A DNA stretch of 64,000 nucleotides from Chryseobacterium sp. ERMR1:04 (GTDB lineage Bacteria > Bacteroidota > Bacteroidia > Flavobacteriales > Weeksellaceae), in the NCBI RefSeq assembly GCF_001297705.1, contig NZ_LIRF01000006.1, forward strand, positions 129,001 to 193,000. The letters run 5' to 3'. The notes beneath the pieces are model-generated. The model saw only the letters and a program-made list of their open reading frames with translations. It was not told where the DNA came from and ran no database searches. Shown in pieces: positions 1 through 7,625 of this stretch. Every line of letters starts with the position of its first letter. Position 1 is the stretch's first letter. The translations under genes and the position numbers were made by a program.

Positions 1-688
1 CATAGATGAAATCGGTAATTTGATTTTCTTTTTTTACTTTAATTAAAAATTCTCCTTTTTCATCTTTAGGTTCAACAAAAGTGGGTGCAATAATATCTCT
101 TTCGCAGAAAGGAGAATGCTCCAAAAGCTGTCCGAATTCGTTTCTGTATCTTTTTGGGGTGTAAATTGGAGAGTGACTTTCTACAACAAAGAAAACAGTG
201 TCATCAGAATGTAATTCAACCTGATAAATTGTTCCTCTCGGAATAATTAAGTAATCACCAACAGAAAAATCAAGATTTCCTACAAAAGTTTTCAACACGC
301 CGCTTCCGTTATGAACATATAAAAGTTCGTCACATTCTGCATTTTTATAGAAATAATCCATCGACTTTCTTGGCTTTGCCAATCCCATTTTAAGGTCGTT
401 GTTCACCAAAAGGATCTTGCGGCTGTCCATAAAATCATCTTCAGGGGTTACATTCATTCCCTTAAACATTCTTGGGGTAACGTTTTTATCAACGGCAATT
501 TTCGGGGTTACATCTTTGGGTTCACCAATAGACTTTATTTGAGTCGGGCGGTGAATATGGTACAGCAAAGAAGAGATTCCATGAAAACCTTCCGTTCCGA
601 AAAGCTGTTCATAGTAAAATTTATCTTCCGGAGACTTAAAAATAGTGTGTCTCTTTGGTGGGATGTTTCCCGAATGGTTATATCGCAT
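1..688 (-). CDS. hmgA: Homogentisate 1,2-dioxygenase (3' end outside window)
   Basis: Opens the aromatic ring of homogentisate to maleylacetoacetate in tyrosine/phenylalanine breakdown (cytoplasmic, Fe(II)-dependent). The frame is open from the ATG at 688 to the window edge, giving about 229 N-terminal residues. It starts MRYNHSGNIPPKRHT and continues with FYYEQLFGTEGFHG and YHIHRP, then a cupin-like half with LLYVHNGSG, GDYLIIPRGT and FVVESHSPIYTP, all typical of this family. The C-terminal half with the iron ligands lies outside, so integrity cannot be judged. It is divergent from the TonB receptor at 811 with a 122-bp gap. Confidence 0.9.
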   Translation of the reverse strand, partial: MRYNHSGNIPPKRHTIFKSPEDKFYYEQLFGTEGFHGISSLLYHIHRPTQIKSIGEPKDVTPKIAVDKNVTPRMFKGMNVTPEDDFMDSRKILLVNNDLKMGLAKPRKSMDYFYKNAECDELLYVHNGSGVLKTFVGNLDFSVGDYLIIPRGTIYQVELHSDDTVFFVVESHSPIYTPKRYRNEFGQLLEHSPFCERDIIAPTFVEPKDEKGEFLIKVKKENQITDFIY

Positions 689-779
689 TTTACCTTTATA
701 TGTAGTTTCTCAAATTTAATAATTTTTCATGAATTGTTTTTAACAATATTTTTTCAATGAGTTTTGCTGTTCTAAAAAT

Positions 780-803
780 AATTGTTAGATTTGTCTAACA
801 ATT
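780..803 (+). promoter_or_regulatory. Promoter -7 box inside a 10-bp inverted repeat
   Basis: AATTGTTAGA-TTTG-TCTAACAATT is a perfect 10-bp inverted repeat with a 4-nt spacer. The sequence TAGATTTG (786-793), a match to the Bacteroidota -7 consensus TAnnTTTG, lies inside it. The ATG of the TonB receptor follows 7 bp after the palindrome, so a bound dimer would cover the promoter. I infer a repressor operator. The regulator is not identifiable from the window. Confidence 0.55.
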
Positions 804-810
804 TTAATTC

Positions 811-2880
811 ATGAAACGAATATTATTCTCTATTGTCTTTTTATCTAGTTATTGTTTTTCGCAGGAAACCGATAGTTTGAATGTAAGTCAACCAAAAAAA
901 ATGGATTCTGTGAAAATTCCTTCAAGAGAAGAGAAGACCAAACTTATTGATGATGTTGTGATCACCGGAACCATAAAACCAATCAGCAGATCAAAGAGTC
1001 CTGTAGCAGTGGAAATTTACAGTCAGAAGTTTTTTCAGAAAAATCCGACTCCCAATATTTTCGAAGCCATTGCAATGGTTAACGGTGTGAAACCTCAATT
1101 GAATTGTTCGGTTTGTAACACAGGCGATATTCACATCAACGGTTTGGAAGGACCTTATACGATGATTTTAATTGATGGAATGCCTATTGTAAGTTCGCTT
1201 TCTACGGTATATGGTTTAAGCGGGATTCCCAATAGTTTGATTGATAGAATTGAGGTGGTGAAAGGGCCTGCATCCTCTCTTTATGGTTCGGAAGCGATGG
1301 GTGGAGTGATTAATATTATCACTAAAAATGCTCTGACCGCTCCGAAATTGAGTATCGATTTTATGACAACGAGCTGGAGTGAAAACAATCTGGATCTGTC
1401 CACAAAATTTAATGTTGGAAAAAATGCAGCTTCATTATTGAGTTTAAATTATTTCAGTTTTAATGAAAGAATAGATCAGAATAAAGATAATTTCACAGAT
1501 TCTGCTTTACAAAACAGAATTTCAGTTTTCAACAAATGGAATTTCCAAAGAAAGGAAAACAGGATGGCAAGTTTTGCGCTAAGATATTTGTATGAAGACC
1601 GTTTTGGAGGAGAAATGCAGTGGAATAAATCTTACAGAGGAAGCGATGAGGTATATGGAGAAAGTATTTATACCAATAGAGTAGAAGCTTTCGGGATGTA
1701 TCAATGGCCCATGAAAGAGCAGATTATTACCCAGTTTTCCTATAACTATCATGATCAGAATTCATATTACGGAACGAATCCTTTTATAGCACTGCAAAAA
1801 GTAGCTTTTGTTCAAACATATTGGGATAAAAAATTGGGAAATCATGATTTGATTGCAGGCGTTACTTTCAAAAGAACTTTTTATGATGATAATACTCCCG
1901 GAACTTTATCAGGAGACGGAGTGACGAATGAGCCGATGAAATCTCCAATTTTTGGAGCGTTTATTCAGGATCAATGGGAAATCAATGATAAAAATACCTT
2001 TTTGTTGGGTTATAGGTTTGATTACGATAAGATTCATCATTCTGTTCATTCACCAAGGTTTGCTTGGAAATATTCTCCTAATCCGTATCATACGCTGCGA
2101 TTAAATTTTGGGACAGGTTTCCGAGTGGTGAATTTATTTACAGAAGACCATGCGGCTTTAACAGGGTCTCGTGAAGTGGTGATTAAAGACAACTTAAAAC
2201 CTGAAAGATCGATTAATGGAAATTTAAATTATGTCTGGAAAATTCCTGTTGGAGGGAAGTTAATTAATTTGGATGCTTCCGCGTTCTACACCTATTTCAG
2301 TAATAAAATTGTAGGTGATTTTGATACTGATCCTCAGAAAATTATTTATGATAATCTCCACGGTTATGGTGTTTCCAGAGGCGCTTCAATGAATGTAGAT
2401 TTCAGTTTTAGCTTTCCGCTGAGTGTTAATTTGGGAGTTACCTATCTTAATGTATATCAGAAATTTGATGGAGCAGAAGAAAAAGTTCAGCAACTTCATG
2501 CTCCAAAATGGAGTGGAACCTATAGTTTGACCTATACATTCCCAAGTAATTTGGTGATTGATTTTACCGGACAGTTTTATGGTCCGATGCGATTGCCTGT
2601 GTTACCGAATGATTACAGACCGGAATATTCTCCTTTCTATTCATTAGCGAATATTCAGGTTTCAAGAAGTTTCAAATCAGGATTTGAAGTGTATTGCGGA
2701 GTGAAAAACCTTTTCAATTTCACTCCGAACGATCCTTTGATGAGACCGTTTGATCCATTTGATAAACATGTTGATGATCCGATCAATAATCCCAATCATT
2801 ATACTTTTGATACCACTTACGGATATGCTCCGATGCAAAGAATCAGAGGGTTTCTGGGGGTAAAATATACTTTGAAGTAG
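811..2880 (+). CDS. TonB-dependent outer-membrane receptor
   Basis: Outer-membrane active transporter of unknown substrate, 689 aa. A signal peptide (about residues 1-18, ending CFSQ) is followed by a short linker, a TonB-box-like stretch (DDVVITGT, about 47-54), a plug domain with LIDGMPIVSSLSTVYG and RIEVVKGPASSLYGSEAMGG, and a C-terminal barrel ending in GVKYTLK. There is no N-terminal carboxypeptidase-like domain, so it is not a typical SusC protein. The plug carries a CSVC pair (NCSVCNTGDIHING). Two cysteines in the plug and a thioredoxin-like gene just downstream suggest a redox- or metal-related cargo, but this is inference. The overlapping promoter palindrome suggests it is repressed until needed. 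Confidence 0.9.
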   Translation: MKRILFSIVFLSSYCFSQETDSLNVSQPKKMDSVKIPSREEKTKLIDDVVITGTIKPISRSKSPVAVEIYSQKFFQKNPTPNIFEAIAMVNGVKPQLNCSVCNTGDIHINGLEGPYTMILIDGMPIVSSLSTVYGLSGIPNSLIDRIEVVKGPASSLYGSEAMGGVINIITKNALTAPKLSIDFMTTSWSENNLDLSTKFNVGKNAASLLSLNYFSFNERIDQNKDNFTDSALQNRISVFNKWNFQRKENRMASFALRYLYEDRFGGEMQWNKSYRGSDEVYGESIYTNRVEAFGMYQWPMKEQIITQFSYNYHDQNSYYGTNPFIALQKVAFVQTYWDKKLGNHDLIAGVTFKRTFYDDNTPGTLSGDGVTNEPMKSPIFGAFIQDQWEINDKNTFLLGYRFDYDKIHHSVHSPRFAWKYSPNPYHTLRLNFGTGFRVVNLFTEDHAALTGSREVVIKDNLKPERSINGNLNYVWKIPVGGKLINLDASAFYTYFSNKIVGDFDTDPQKIIYDNLHGYGVSRGASMNVDFSFSFPLSVNLGVTYLNVYQKFDGAEEKVQQLHAPKWSGTYSLTYTFPSNLVIDFTGQFYGPMRLPVLPNDYRPEYSPFYSLANIQVSRSFKSGFEVYCGVKNLFNFTPNDPLMRPFDPFDKHVDDPINNPNHYTFDTTYGYAPMQRIRGFLGVKYTLK

Positions 2881-2911
2881 TAATAATGTTAGTATGTAAT
2901 AAAAATGAAAT

Positions 2912-3057
2912 GTTTTACCACAAAAGGAACAAAAGAAATGATTGGAAAAAGTATAATAAAAGTTTACAAAATGTAAAGTTCTAAAGCTTCATGCTTTTGT
3001 AGGCTTTTAAGTATCTCAAAACGGAGTGAAAATCTTTTGTCTCTTTTGTGGTTAAAA
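2912..3057. repeat. Family A intergenic inverted repeat (copy 1)
   Basis: Left end TTTTACCACAAAAGGAACAA and right end TTTTGTCTCTTTTGTGGTT are imperfect complements. The same termini recur at 5634-5836, 13531-13710 and 14505-14623. It fills the gap between the TonB receptor and the thioredoxin-like gene. It has no coding capacity; a MITE- or REP-like element is the likely nature. Confidence 0.7.
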
Positions 3058-3087
3058 ATAAAATCAGTGAATCCTAAAATATATGAA

Positions 3088-3555
3088 ATGAAACTTGTAA
3101 CGATATTTTTATTTTTAATGTTTGTGCCTTGTCTTTGTCTCTCGCAGATAAAGACGGGCACTTTTTATGATGTGGAGATTGGGCAAAAAGATACTCCAAA
3201 ACCTATCATTATTCATCTTTATACTGATTGGTGTGCGGTCTGCAAGATTGAATCTTTTCAATTAAATAAAGACAAAGATTTGGTTAAAATGATCAACAAT
3301 AATTTTTATTTCATCAATTTCGAAGCGGAAAAAACTAAAGATACCATCCATTTTCAGGGAAAAGAATTCAGTTATCTGCCGAACGGAAATTCAGGAATTC
3401 ATGAACTGGCGTTGGCTTTATCTAAAAATAAAAAACAGCCTGTGTATCCGTTATGGATTATTTTGGATTCAAACCAAAAATTGATTTATTATCATGAAGG
3501 GGAATTTAAACCTGAAAAAATGAATCAAAAACTTGAAGAGATTTTAAAACTATAA
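3088..3555 (+). CDS. Periplasmic thioredoxin-fold protein
   Basis: A 155-aa exported thioredoxin-like protein. I place the start at the ATG at 3088 because it begins directly with a signal peptide (MKLVTIFLFLMFVPCLCLSQ); an in-frame upstream TTG at 3037 would read through the family A repeat. The active-site-like motif is TDWCAVCKIE with C49 and C52, close to the WCxxC of thioredoxin. YPLWIILDSNQKLIYYHEG near the C-terminus fits the DUF255/thioredoxin_7-type fold. It probably acts on cysteines of periplasmic or outer-membrane partners, and the TonB receptor upstream (CSVC in its plug) is a candidate. It ends 1 bp before an inverted repeat that may terminate transcription. Confidence 0.75.
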   Translation: MKLVTIFLFLMFVPCLCLSQIKTGTFYDVEIGQKDTPKPIIIHLYTDWCAVCKIESFQLNKDKDLVKMINNNFYFINFEAEKTKDTIHFQGKEFSYLPNGNSGIHELALALSKNKKQPVYPLWIILDSNQKLIYYHEGEFKPEKMNQKLEEILKL

Positions 3556-3556
3556 T

Positions 3557-3660
3557 TTGTCTCTCGCAGATTTTGCTGATTTCGCAGATGATTGTGTTTA
3601 AGGTTAATTTTCTTTAAATTCCAAAAAAATCTGCGTTATCTGCAAAATCAGCGAGAGAAA
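3557..3660. repeat. Family B inverted repeat (copy 1), possible bidirectional terminator
   Basis: TCTCTCGCAGATTTTGCTGA (from 3559) faces TGCAAAATCAGCGAGAGAAA (ending 3660), giving an approximately 30-bp imperfect inverted repeat around a 40-nt centre. It exactly fills the space between two convergent genes and abuts the stop codon of the cupin gene. A second copy lies at 5842-5918. Confidence 0.7.
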
Positions 3661-4131
3661 CTATTTCTCAGCATCAATCAAAACAGCCAATTGAATGCAT
3701 GGCTCATCAGAGCGATTACTCCAAGCATGATTCGTCCCTCGTTGAATCACAATATCACCAGGTTTTAAAAGTGTTTCTCCTTCCTCCATGATCAAATACA
3801 ATTCTCCGGAAAGGATGACAATATAGTCTAAAGTCTGCGTCTGATGCATCATCGGATGAGGTTTTCCAGTTTTAAACTCAACACCTAGATCTTTATCTGG
3901 CGGAATTGAAACATATCTGAAAAAGGTTCCGTTTTTTGGAGTCTGTGGAAATCCTGTGTTGGGAATTTGAGTTTCAAGATCTAAACTTGCCGGCATTTTC
4001 TGCGTGTTCCAAATATCTGAAATAACCAGACCTGGAAGATGTTCAACAGCATTTTCTACCTGTTGGTCTTCAATGATAGTGGATTTTCCGTTTTTGATTC
4101 CTGTTACGATTCTTCTTGGTATTTTATTCAT
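3661..4131 (-). CDS. Cupin-domain protein
   Basis: A small cytoplasmic beta-barrel (cupin) protein of 156 aa. The C-terminal half carries the fold: PHPMMHQTQTLDYIVILSGE (metal-ligand histidines of motif 1) and LLKPGDIVIQRGTNHAWSN (motif 2). The substrate is unknown; cupins of this shape are often attached to oxidoreductases acting on small aromatic or carbonyl compounds. Its start overlaps the 3' end of the oxidoreductase at 4124 by 8 bp, so the two are translationally coupled in one transcript. The divergent HxlR regulator probably controls the pair. Confidence 0.8.
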   Translation of the reverse strand: MNKIPRRIVTGIKNGKSTIIEDQQVENAVEHLPGLVISDIWNTQKMPASLDLETQIPNTGFPQTPKNGTFFRYVSIPPDKDLGVEFKTGKPHPMMHQTQTLDYIVILSGELYLIMEEGETLLKPGDIVIQRGTNHAWSNRSDEPCIQLAVLIDAEK

Positions 4132-5116
4132 GAGTCATGATTAATTTATTTCCTTGAGTTTGATTGTTTTTTAGGATGGAATGCGCTTTCAAAACGGTTT
4201 CTAGTGAAAGTGATCCGACAATTTTATAATTTGGTGGAGTGATGATTTGGTTTTCAATCAGTCTTGAAATTTCATTTAAACTGTTTTTATAATATGGATA
4301 GTTTTTGGTCATTCCGTATGCGTAATTGGAGATATTCATGATTATGCTTCCTTTGTTAAAAAGCGTTTCTCGAGATTCCTTTGTTGTTAAAGCAGTGACA
4401 TCAACATATATTCCATTGATTTTTAAAACTTCCGCGGTAATTTCTGACATGTAATTTCCCACAAGATCAACTCCAACATCAAAGAATTGACTGTTATTAG
4501 CACTAAGAATATTTTCAACTAAATTTTCATTTTTATAATTAATTATTTGATGACTTTTCAATCCCATATTTAAGAGAAGATTTCTGTTTTCCTCAGTTCC
4601 CACTGTTGCCGTTATATTGCTGAAATCATTAGCCAGCGAAAGTTTAATTAAAAAAGAACCGACACCGCCAGTTGCTCCTGTAATCAACACTGAGTCATTT
4701 TGATTGATTTCTAAACGATTAAAAATCTGTAAAGCAGTCATTCCCACAGATGGAATAGCAGCTGCCTGTTCAAAAGAAATATTCTTAGGTTTTAGGGCAA
4801 CGATTGTTTCCGGAACGGCAATGAATTCAGTATAAGTTCCGTTACTTCCCATAGAACCACTTCCACAAAAAACTTCATCTCCAATATTGAATTGAGTAAC
4901 ATCGTTGCCTTTATCAACAATAATTCCTGAAAGTTCACGTCCTAAAATTGGGGAGCTGATGAGTTTTCTTTCCAACTCGTTTTCCAACATCTGATAATCG
5001 ATAGGATTAAAACCACTGGTTTTTATCTGTATTAAAACTTCGTCACTTTTAGGTTGAGGTTTTTCGGTAAAACCATCTTCCAATTGAAAATTTTCATTTA
5101 AAATAACTGCTTTCAT
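4124..5116 (-). CDS. NADP-dependent quinone oxidoreductase-like (MDR family)
   Basis: A 330-aa zinc-independent medium-chain dehydrogenase/reductase. The N-terminal GroES-like domain (about 1-120, with SGFNPIDYQ and ILGRELSGIIVDKG) is followed by a Rossmann domain with the NADPH motif ITGATGGVGSFLIKL. The structural zinc cysteines are absent, as in quinone reductases and enoyl reductases. Likely role: NADPH reduction of quinones or reactive carbonyls. It is the first gene of an operon with the cupin and is divergent from an HxlR regulator, a usual arrangement for stress-induced reductases. Confidence 0.85.
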   Translation of the reverse strand: MKAVILNENFQLEDGFTEKPQPKSDEVLIQIKTSGFNPIDYQMLENELERKLISSPILGRELSGIIVDKGNDVTQFNIGDEVFCGSGSMGSNGTYTEFIAVPETIVALKPKNISFEQAAAIPSVGMTALQIFNRLEINQNDSVLITGATGGVGSFLIKLSLANDFSNITATVGTEENRNLLLNMGLKSHQIINYKNENLVENILSANNSQFFDVGVDLVGNYMSEITAEVLKINGIYVDVTALTTKESRETLFNKGSIIMNISNYAYGMTKNYPYYKNSLNEISRLIENQIITPPNYKIVGSLSLETVLKAHSILKNNQTQGNKLIMTHE

Positions 5117-5133
5117 AATTGTAATTTGAGCTA

Positions 5134-5189
5134 CAAATCTAAAAATAGATTAGTTTATATTTGCTACTAGTTAACTATTGGTAACTAGT
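5134..5189. promoter_or_regulatory. Divergent promoters and putative HxlR operator
   Basis: On the minus strand TAGATTTG (5141-5134) and on the plus strand TATATTTG (5156-5163) match TAnnTTTG. ACTAGTTA (5166-5173) and TAACTAGT (5182-5189) form a perfect 8-bp inverted repeat with 8-nt spacing. It sits over the presumed -33 region of the minus promoter and the start site of the plus promoter, which suits a dimeric repressor controlling both genes. Confidence 0.5.
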
Positions 5190-5208
5190 AACGTTAAAGT
5201 AACTATCG

Positions 5209-5589
5209 ATGGCAAAAATTATAGAAAACGGAGTAGAACGGGAAGCAAACTGCACAGAAGAATTGTTCGCCATGCGCGACAGTCTAGACGTTTTGGGAGG
5301 GAAATGGAAACTGATGATTCTACGGTATTTAACAAATCGGACCAACCAAAGTATTCATTTTAAAAAATTAGAAAGAGGAATTGAAGGGATTTCTGCCAAG
5401 ATGTTGAGCAAAGAATTAAAAGAATTAGAAATTAATTTACTCATTACCCGAACCATTCAGGATACCAAACCGATTACCGTGGTTTATGCTGTGACTGAAT
5501 ATGGAAAATCTGTATTTCCGGTGACGGAAACATTAGTGAATTGGGGATTGCTTCATCGGGAGAAAATTAAAGAATCGATGAGTTCTTAA
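5209..5589 (+). CDS. HxlR-type winged-helix transcriptional regulator
   Basis: A 126-aa DNA-binding protein. The HxlR signature is complete: C15 in REANCTEE, then DVLGGKWKLMILRYL, the recognition region GIEGISAKMLSKELKELE, the wing TVVYAVTEYGKSV, and LVNWGLLHRE. HxlR proteins are dimeric sensors of electrophiles or oxidants, and several use the conserved N-terminal cysteine. It is divergent from the MDR/cupin operon, with a palindrome between the two starts that is its likely binding site. Confidence 0.9.
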   Translation: MAKIIENGVEREANCTEELFAMRDSLDVLGGKWKLMILRYLTNRTNQSIHFKKLERGIEGISAKMLSKELKELEINLLITRTIQDTKPITVVYAVTEYGKSVFPVTETLVNWGLLHREKIKESMSS

Positions 5590-5633
5590 TAATTAAGCTT
5601 CTTTTTAAAAAGTATGTTTAAGCTAACTAAAAA

Positions 5634-5836
5634 TTTAACCACAAAAGGAAACAAAAGATTAACACTTTAGTATTTTTAGTTAATTATTAAACCGCTAATA
5701 AGAACACATAAGTTTTAAAAATCTTTGCATATTGAGCGGAGTCGAAATATTATTCTTTTAAGTCGCTTTTGCTTTCTAGCAATTAAACAATGTTTAAGAA
5801 TCTGCGAATAGCTTTTGTCCCTTTTGCGGTTAAAAT
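5634..5836. repeat. Family A intergenic inverted repeat (copy 2)
   Basis: The left end TTTAACCACAAAAGGAAACA and the right end TTTTGTCCCTTTTGCGGTTA are imperfect complements, about 200 bp apart. The interior contains AAGAACACATAAG and similar words related to copy 3. It is followed after 5 bp by a family B repeat, so the whole 350-bp gap between HxlR and opuAC is repeat DNA. Confidence 0.7.
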
Positions 5837-5841
5837 ATAAA

Positions 5842-5918
5842 ATCTCTCACAGATTAAGCAAATTCAGCAGTTTTTTTAGAAAAATAATCTGTGAAATCAG
5901 CAAAATCTGCGAGAGAAA
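5842..5918. repeat. Family B inverted repeat (copy 2)
   Basis: ATCTCTCACAGATTAAGCAA (5842-5861) and AGCAAAATCTGCGAGAGAAA near 5899-5918 are imperfect complements, matching the copy at 3557-3660. It lies 22 bp beyond the stop codon of opuAC and probably ends its transcript. Confidence 0.65.
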
Positions 5919-5940
5919 TTAAAGAATAATTTTATTGAAA

Positions 5941-6795
5941 TTAATTTTTATCCAGCCATAATTTCACAAGTTCAGAATGATCTTCCACCCATTTCTTAGC
6001 CGTGGCTTCTTTGTCTTTACTGTCTTCCATTTTAGTTAAAAGATCAGCCATGTTTTCATCATCAAAATGTACTTTAGAAAAGAATTTTGCCAATTCGGGA
6101 TGATCTTTAGCAAAGCTTTTTCTGCTGTATGTTTTAATCTGTTCTGCATCACCAAAGGTCTTTTTGGGATCTTGAAGAAACTTAAGTTTCATTTTACCAA
6201 ACATCCAGTGAGGTTGCCATCCTGCTACAACAATCCATTGTTTACGTTGCATGGCATTCTGTAATTCGGTGATCATGGCAATGGTTGAAGAGTTGATTTG
6301 CTTGTAATCCAGTTGATAATCAATAATGGCTTTATCTGTTCCAGAAGTCAATCCAGCTCCTTTTTCAATTCCAATGATTCTGTGATTGAATTGATCCTGA
6401 TGCTGATTTAATTCTTCTATCGAATTAATCGGGACATATTCGGGAACCACCAATCCTATGCGACCGTTGTCATAGTTGGTTCCAAGGTTAATTAATCCCG
6501 GAAATTTGGCAACTTTTTTAGCATGCGTGTAAGGTAACCAAACACCCATAAAAAGGTCTGTATCTTCATTATTCATAGAAGCTAGAATCATATCCGTAGA
6601 TGCCTTTTGAATGATGACATGATATCCTTGCTCATCCAAAATGGCTTTGGCAACGTGCGTCATGGCTACATCTTCTGCCCAGCCGTCAACCATTCCGATG
6701 GTTATATATTTAGAGTTTTTTATATTTTCACATGAATTCAATACACCGAATACGGCAATTAAAACTGGAAAAAATAAGTATTTTAATTTCTTCAT
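5941..6795 (-). CDS. opuAC: Glycine betaine ABC transporter, substrate-binding lipoprotein
   Basis: A 284-aa lipoprotein: signal sequence with lipobox around VLNSC (C22), then an OpuAC/ProX-type binding fold. Aromatic residues expected to cage the quaternary ammonium are seen in GMVDGWAEDVA, MGVWLPYTHA and VAGWQPHWMFGKMK. It delivers compatible solutes such as glycine betaine or proline betaine to the OpuAB permease. Last gene of a three-gene operon with 1-bp gaps. The separate binding protein follows the ProU/OpuA arrangement rather than a binding domain fused to the permease. Confidence 0.9.
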   Translation of the reverse strand: MKKLKYLFFPVLIAVFGVLNSCENIKNSKYITIGMVDGWAEDVAMTHVAKAILDEQGYHVIIQKASTDMILASMNNEDTDLFMGVWLPYTHAKKVAKFPGLINLGTNYDNGRIGLVVPEYVPINSIEELNQHQDQFNHRIIGIEKGAGLTSGTDKAIIDYQLDYKQINSSTIAMITELQNAMQRKQWIVVAGWQPHWMFGKMKLKFLQDPKKTFGDAEQIKTYSRKSFAKDHPELAKFFSKVHFDDENMADLLTKMEDSKDKEATAKKWVEDHSELVKLWLDKN

Positions 6796-6796
6796 T

Positions 6797-7624
6797 TTAT
6801 TGTTTTTTCTTTACAAATCCCTGAGTAATTCGGTCAAGAATAATGGCTAAAATCACCACAGATAATCCACTTTCAAATCCTAATCCGATATCCAGATTAT
6901 TAATTCCTTCCAATACTTTTTCACCTAAACCGCCTGCAGCAATCATTCCGGCAATCACCACCATAGATAATGATAATAATATCGTTTGATTGATCCCTGC
7001 TAAAATGGTTTTCATAGCTAAAGGAAGTTCCACTTTAAATAAAATCTGACGGTTGGTAGCACCAAAAGCTCTGGCTGCTTCTACAATATCTTTCGGAACC
7101 GCTTCAATTCCTAAGGTCGTTAATCGTACGGCTGGCGGCATTGCAAAAATAATCGTTGCAAAGGCTCCCGGTACTTTACCAATACTGAAAAATAGTACGG
7201 CAGGAATTAGGTAGACGAAGGCTGGCATTGTTTGCATTAAATCCAGCATTGGGCGGATGATTTTTGCAGCCAATTTACTTTTAGCCGCCCAGATTCCCAA
7301 AGGAACAGAGATGACCAACGCGGTAATGGTTGCGACAAAAATTAGGGCCAGAGTTTCCATGGTTTCTCTCCATAATCCCATTAAAAATATTAAAGTAAGT
7401 CCGGCCACGGTCATAATAGCGATGCCTTTTCCGGCTTTCCACCATGCCAATAGCGTAAAAAGGAGGATGATAATATAAAAAGGAGTGTTTACCAAAGCCC
7501 ACTCAATTCCCATGATAGAGGAGTTTCCTACATGTTTTATGACATCGAATACAGGTTTCCCGTTTTCTGTGAGCCAATTGATTGCAGTTTCTACATATTG
7601 ACCTATATCTATAGTTTTATTCAT
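6797..7624 (-). CDS. opuAB: Glycine betaine ABC transporter, permease
   Basis: A 275-aa inner-membrane permease with about six to seven hydrophobic segments. The cytoplasmic coupling loop (EAA motif) is visible as VEAARAFGATNRQILFKVEL, preceded by GIEAVPKDI. The region MDLMQTMPAFVYLIPAVLFF is characteristic of ProW/OpuAB. It forms the translocation path for osmoprotectants with OpuAA. It sits 1 bp from both neighbours. Confidence 0.92.
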   Translation of the reverse strand: MNKTIDIGQYVETAINWLTENGKPVFDVIKHVGNSSIMGIEWALVNTPFYIIILLFTLLAWWKAGKGIAIMTVAGLTLIFLMGLWRETMETLALIFVATITALVISVPLGIWAAKSKLAAKIIRPMLDLMQTMPAFVYLIPAVLFFSIGKVPGAFATIIFAMPPAVRLTTLGIEAVPKDIVEAARAFGATNRQILFKVELPLAMKTILAGINQTILLSLSMVVIAGMIAAGGLGEKVLEGINNLDIGLGFESGLSVVILAIILDRITQGFVKKKQ

Positions 7625-7625
7625 C

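Noticed and set aside
539..760. 73-aa plus-strand ORF in the first kilobase
   Set aside because: It lies opposite the homogentisate dioxygenase gene and has no features of its own.
5178..5363. 61-aa ORF overlapping the start of the HxlR gene
   Set aside because: Different frame from HxlR, basic shadow sequence, no independent signal.
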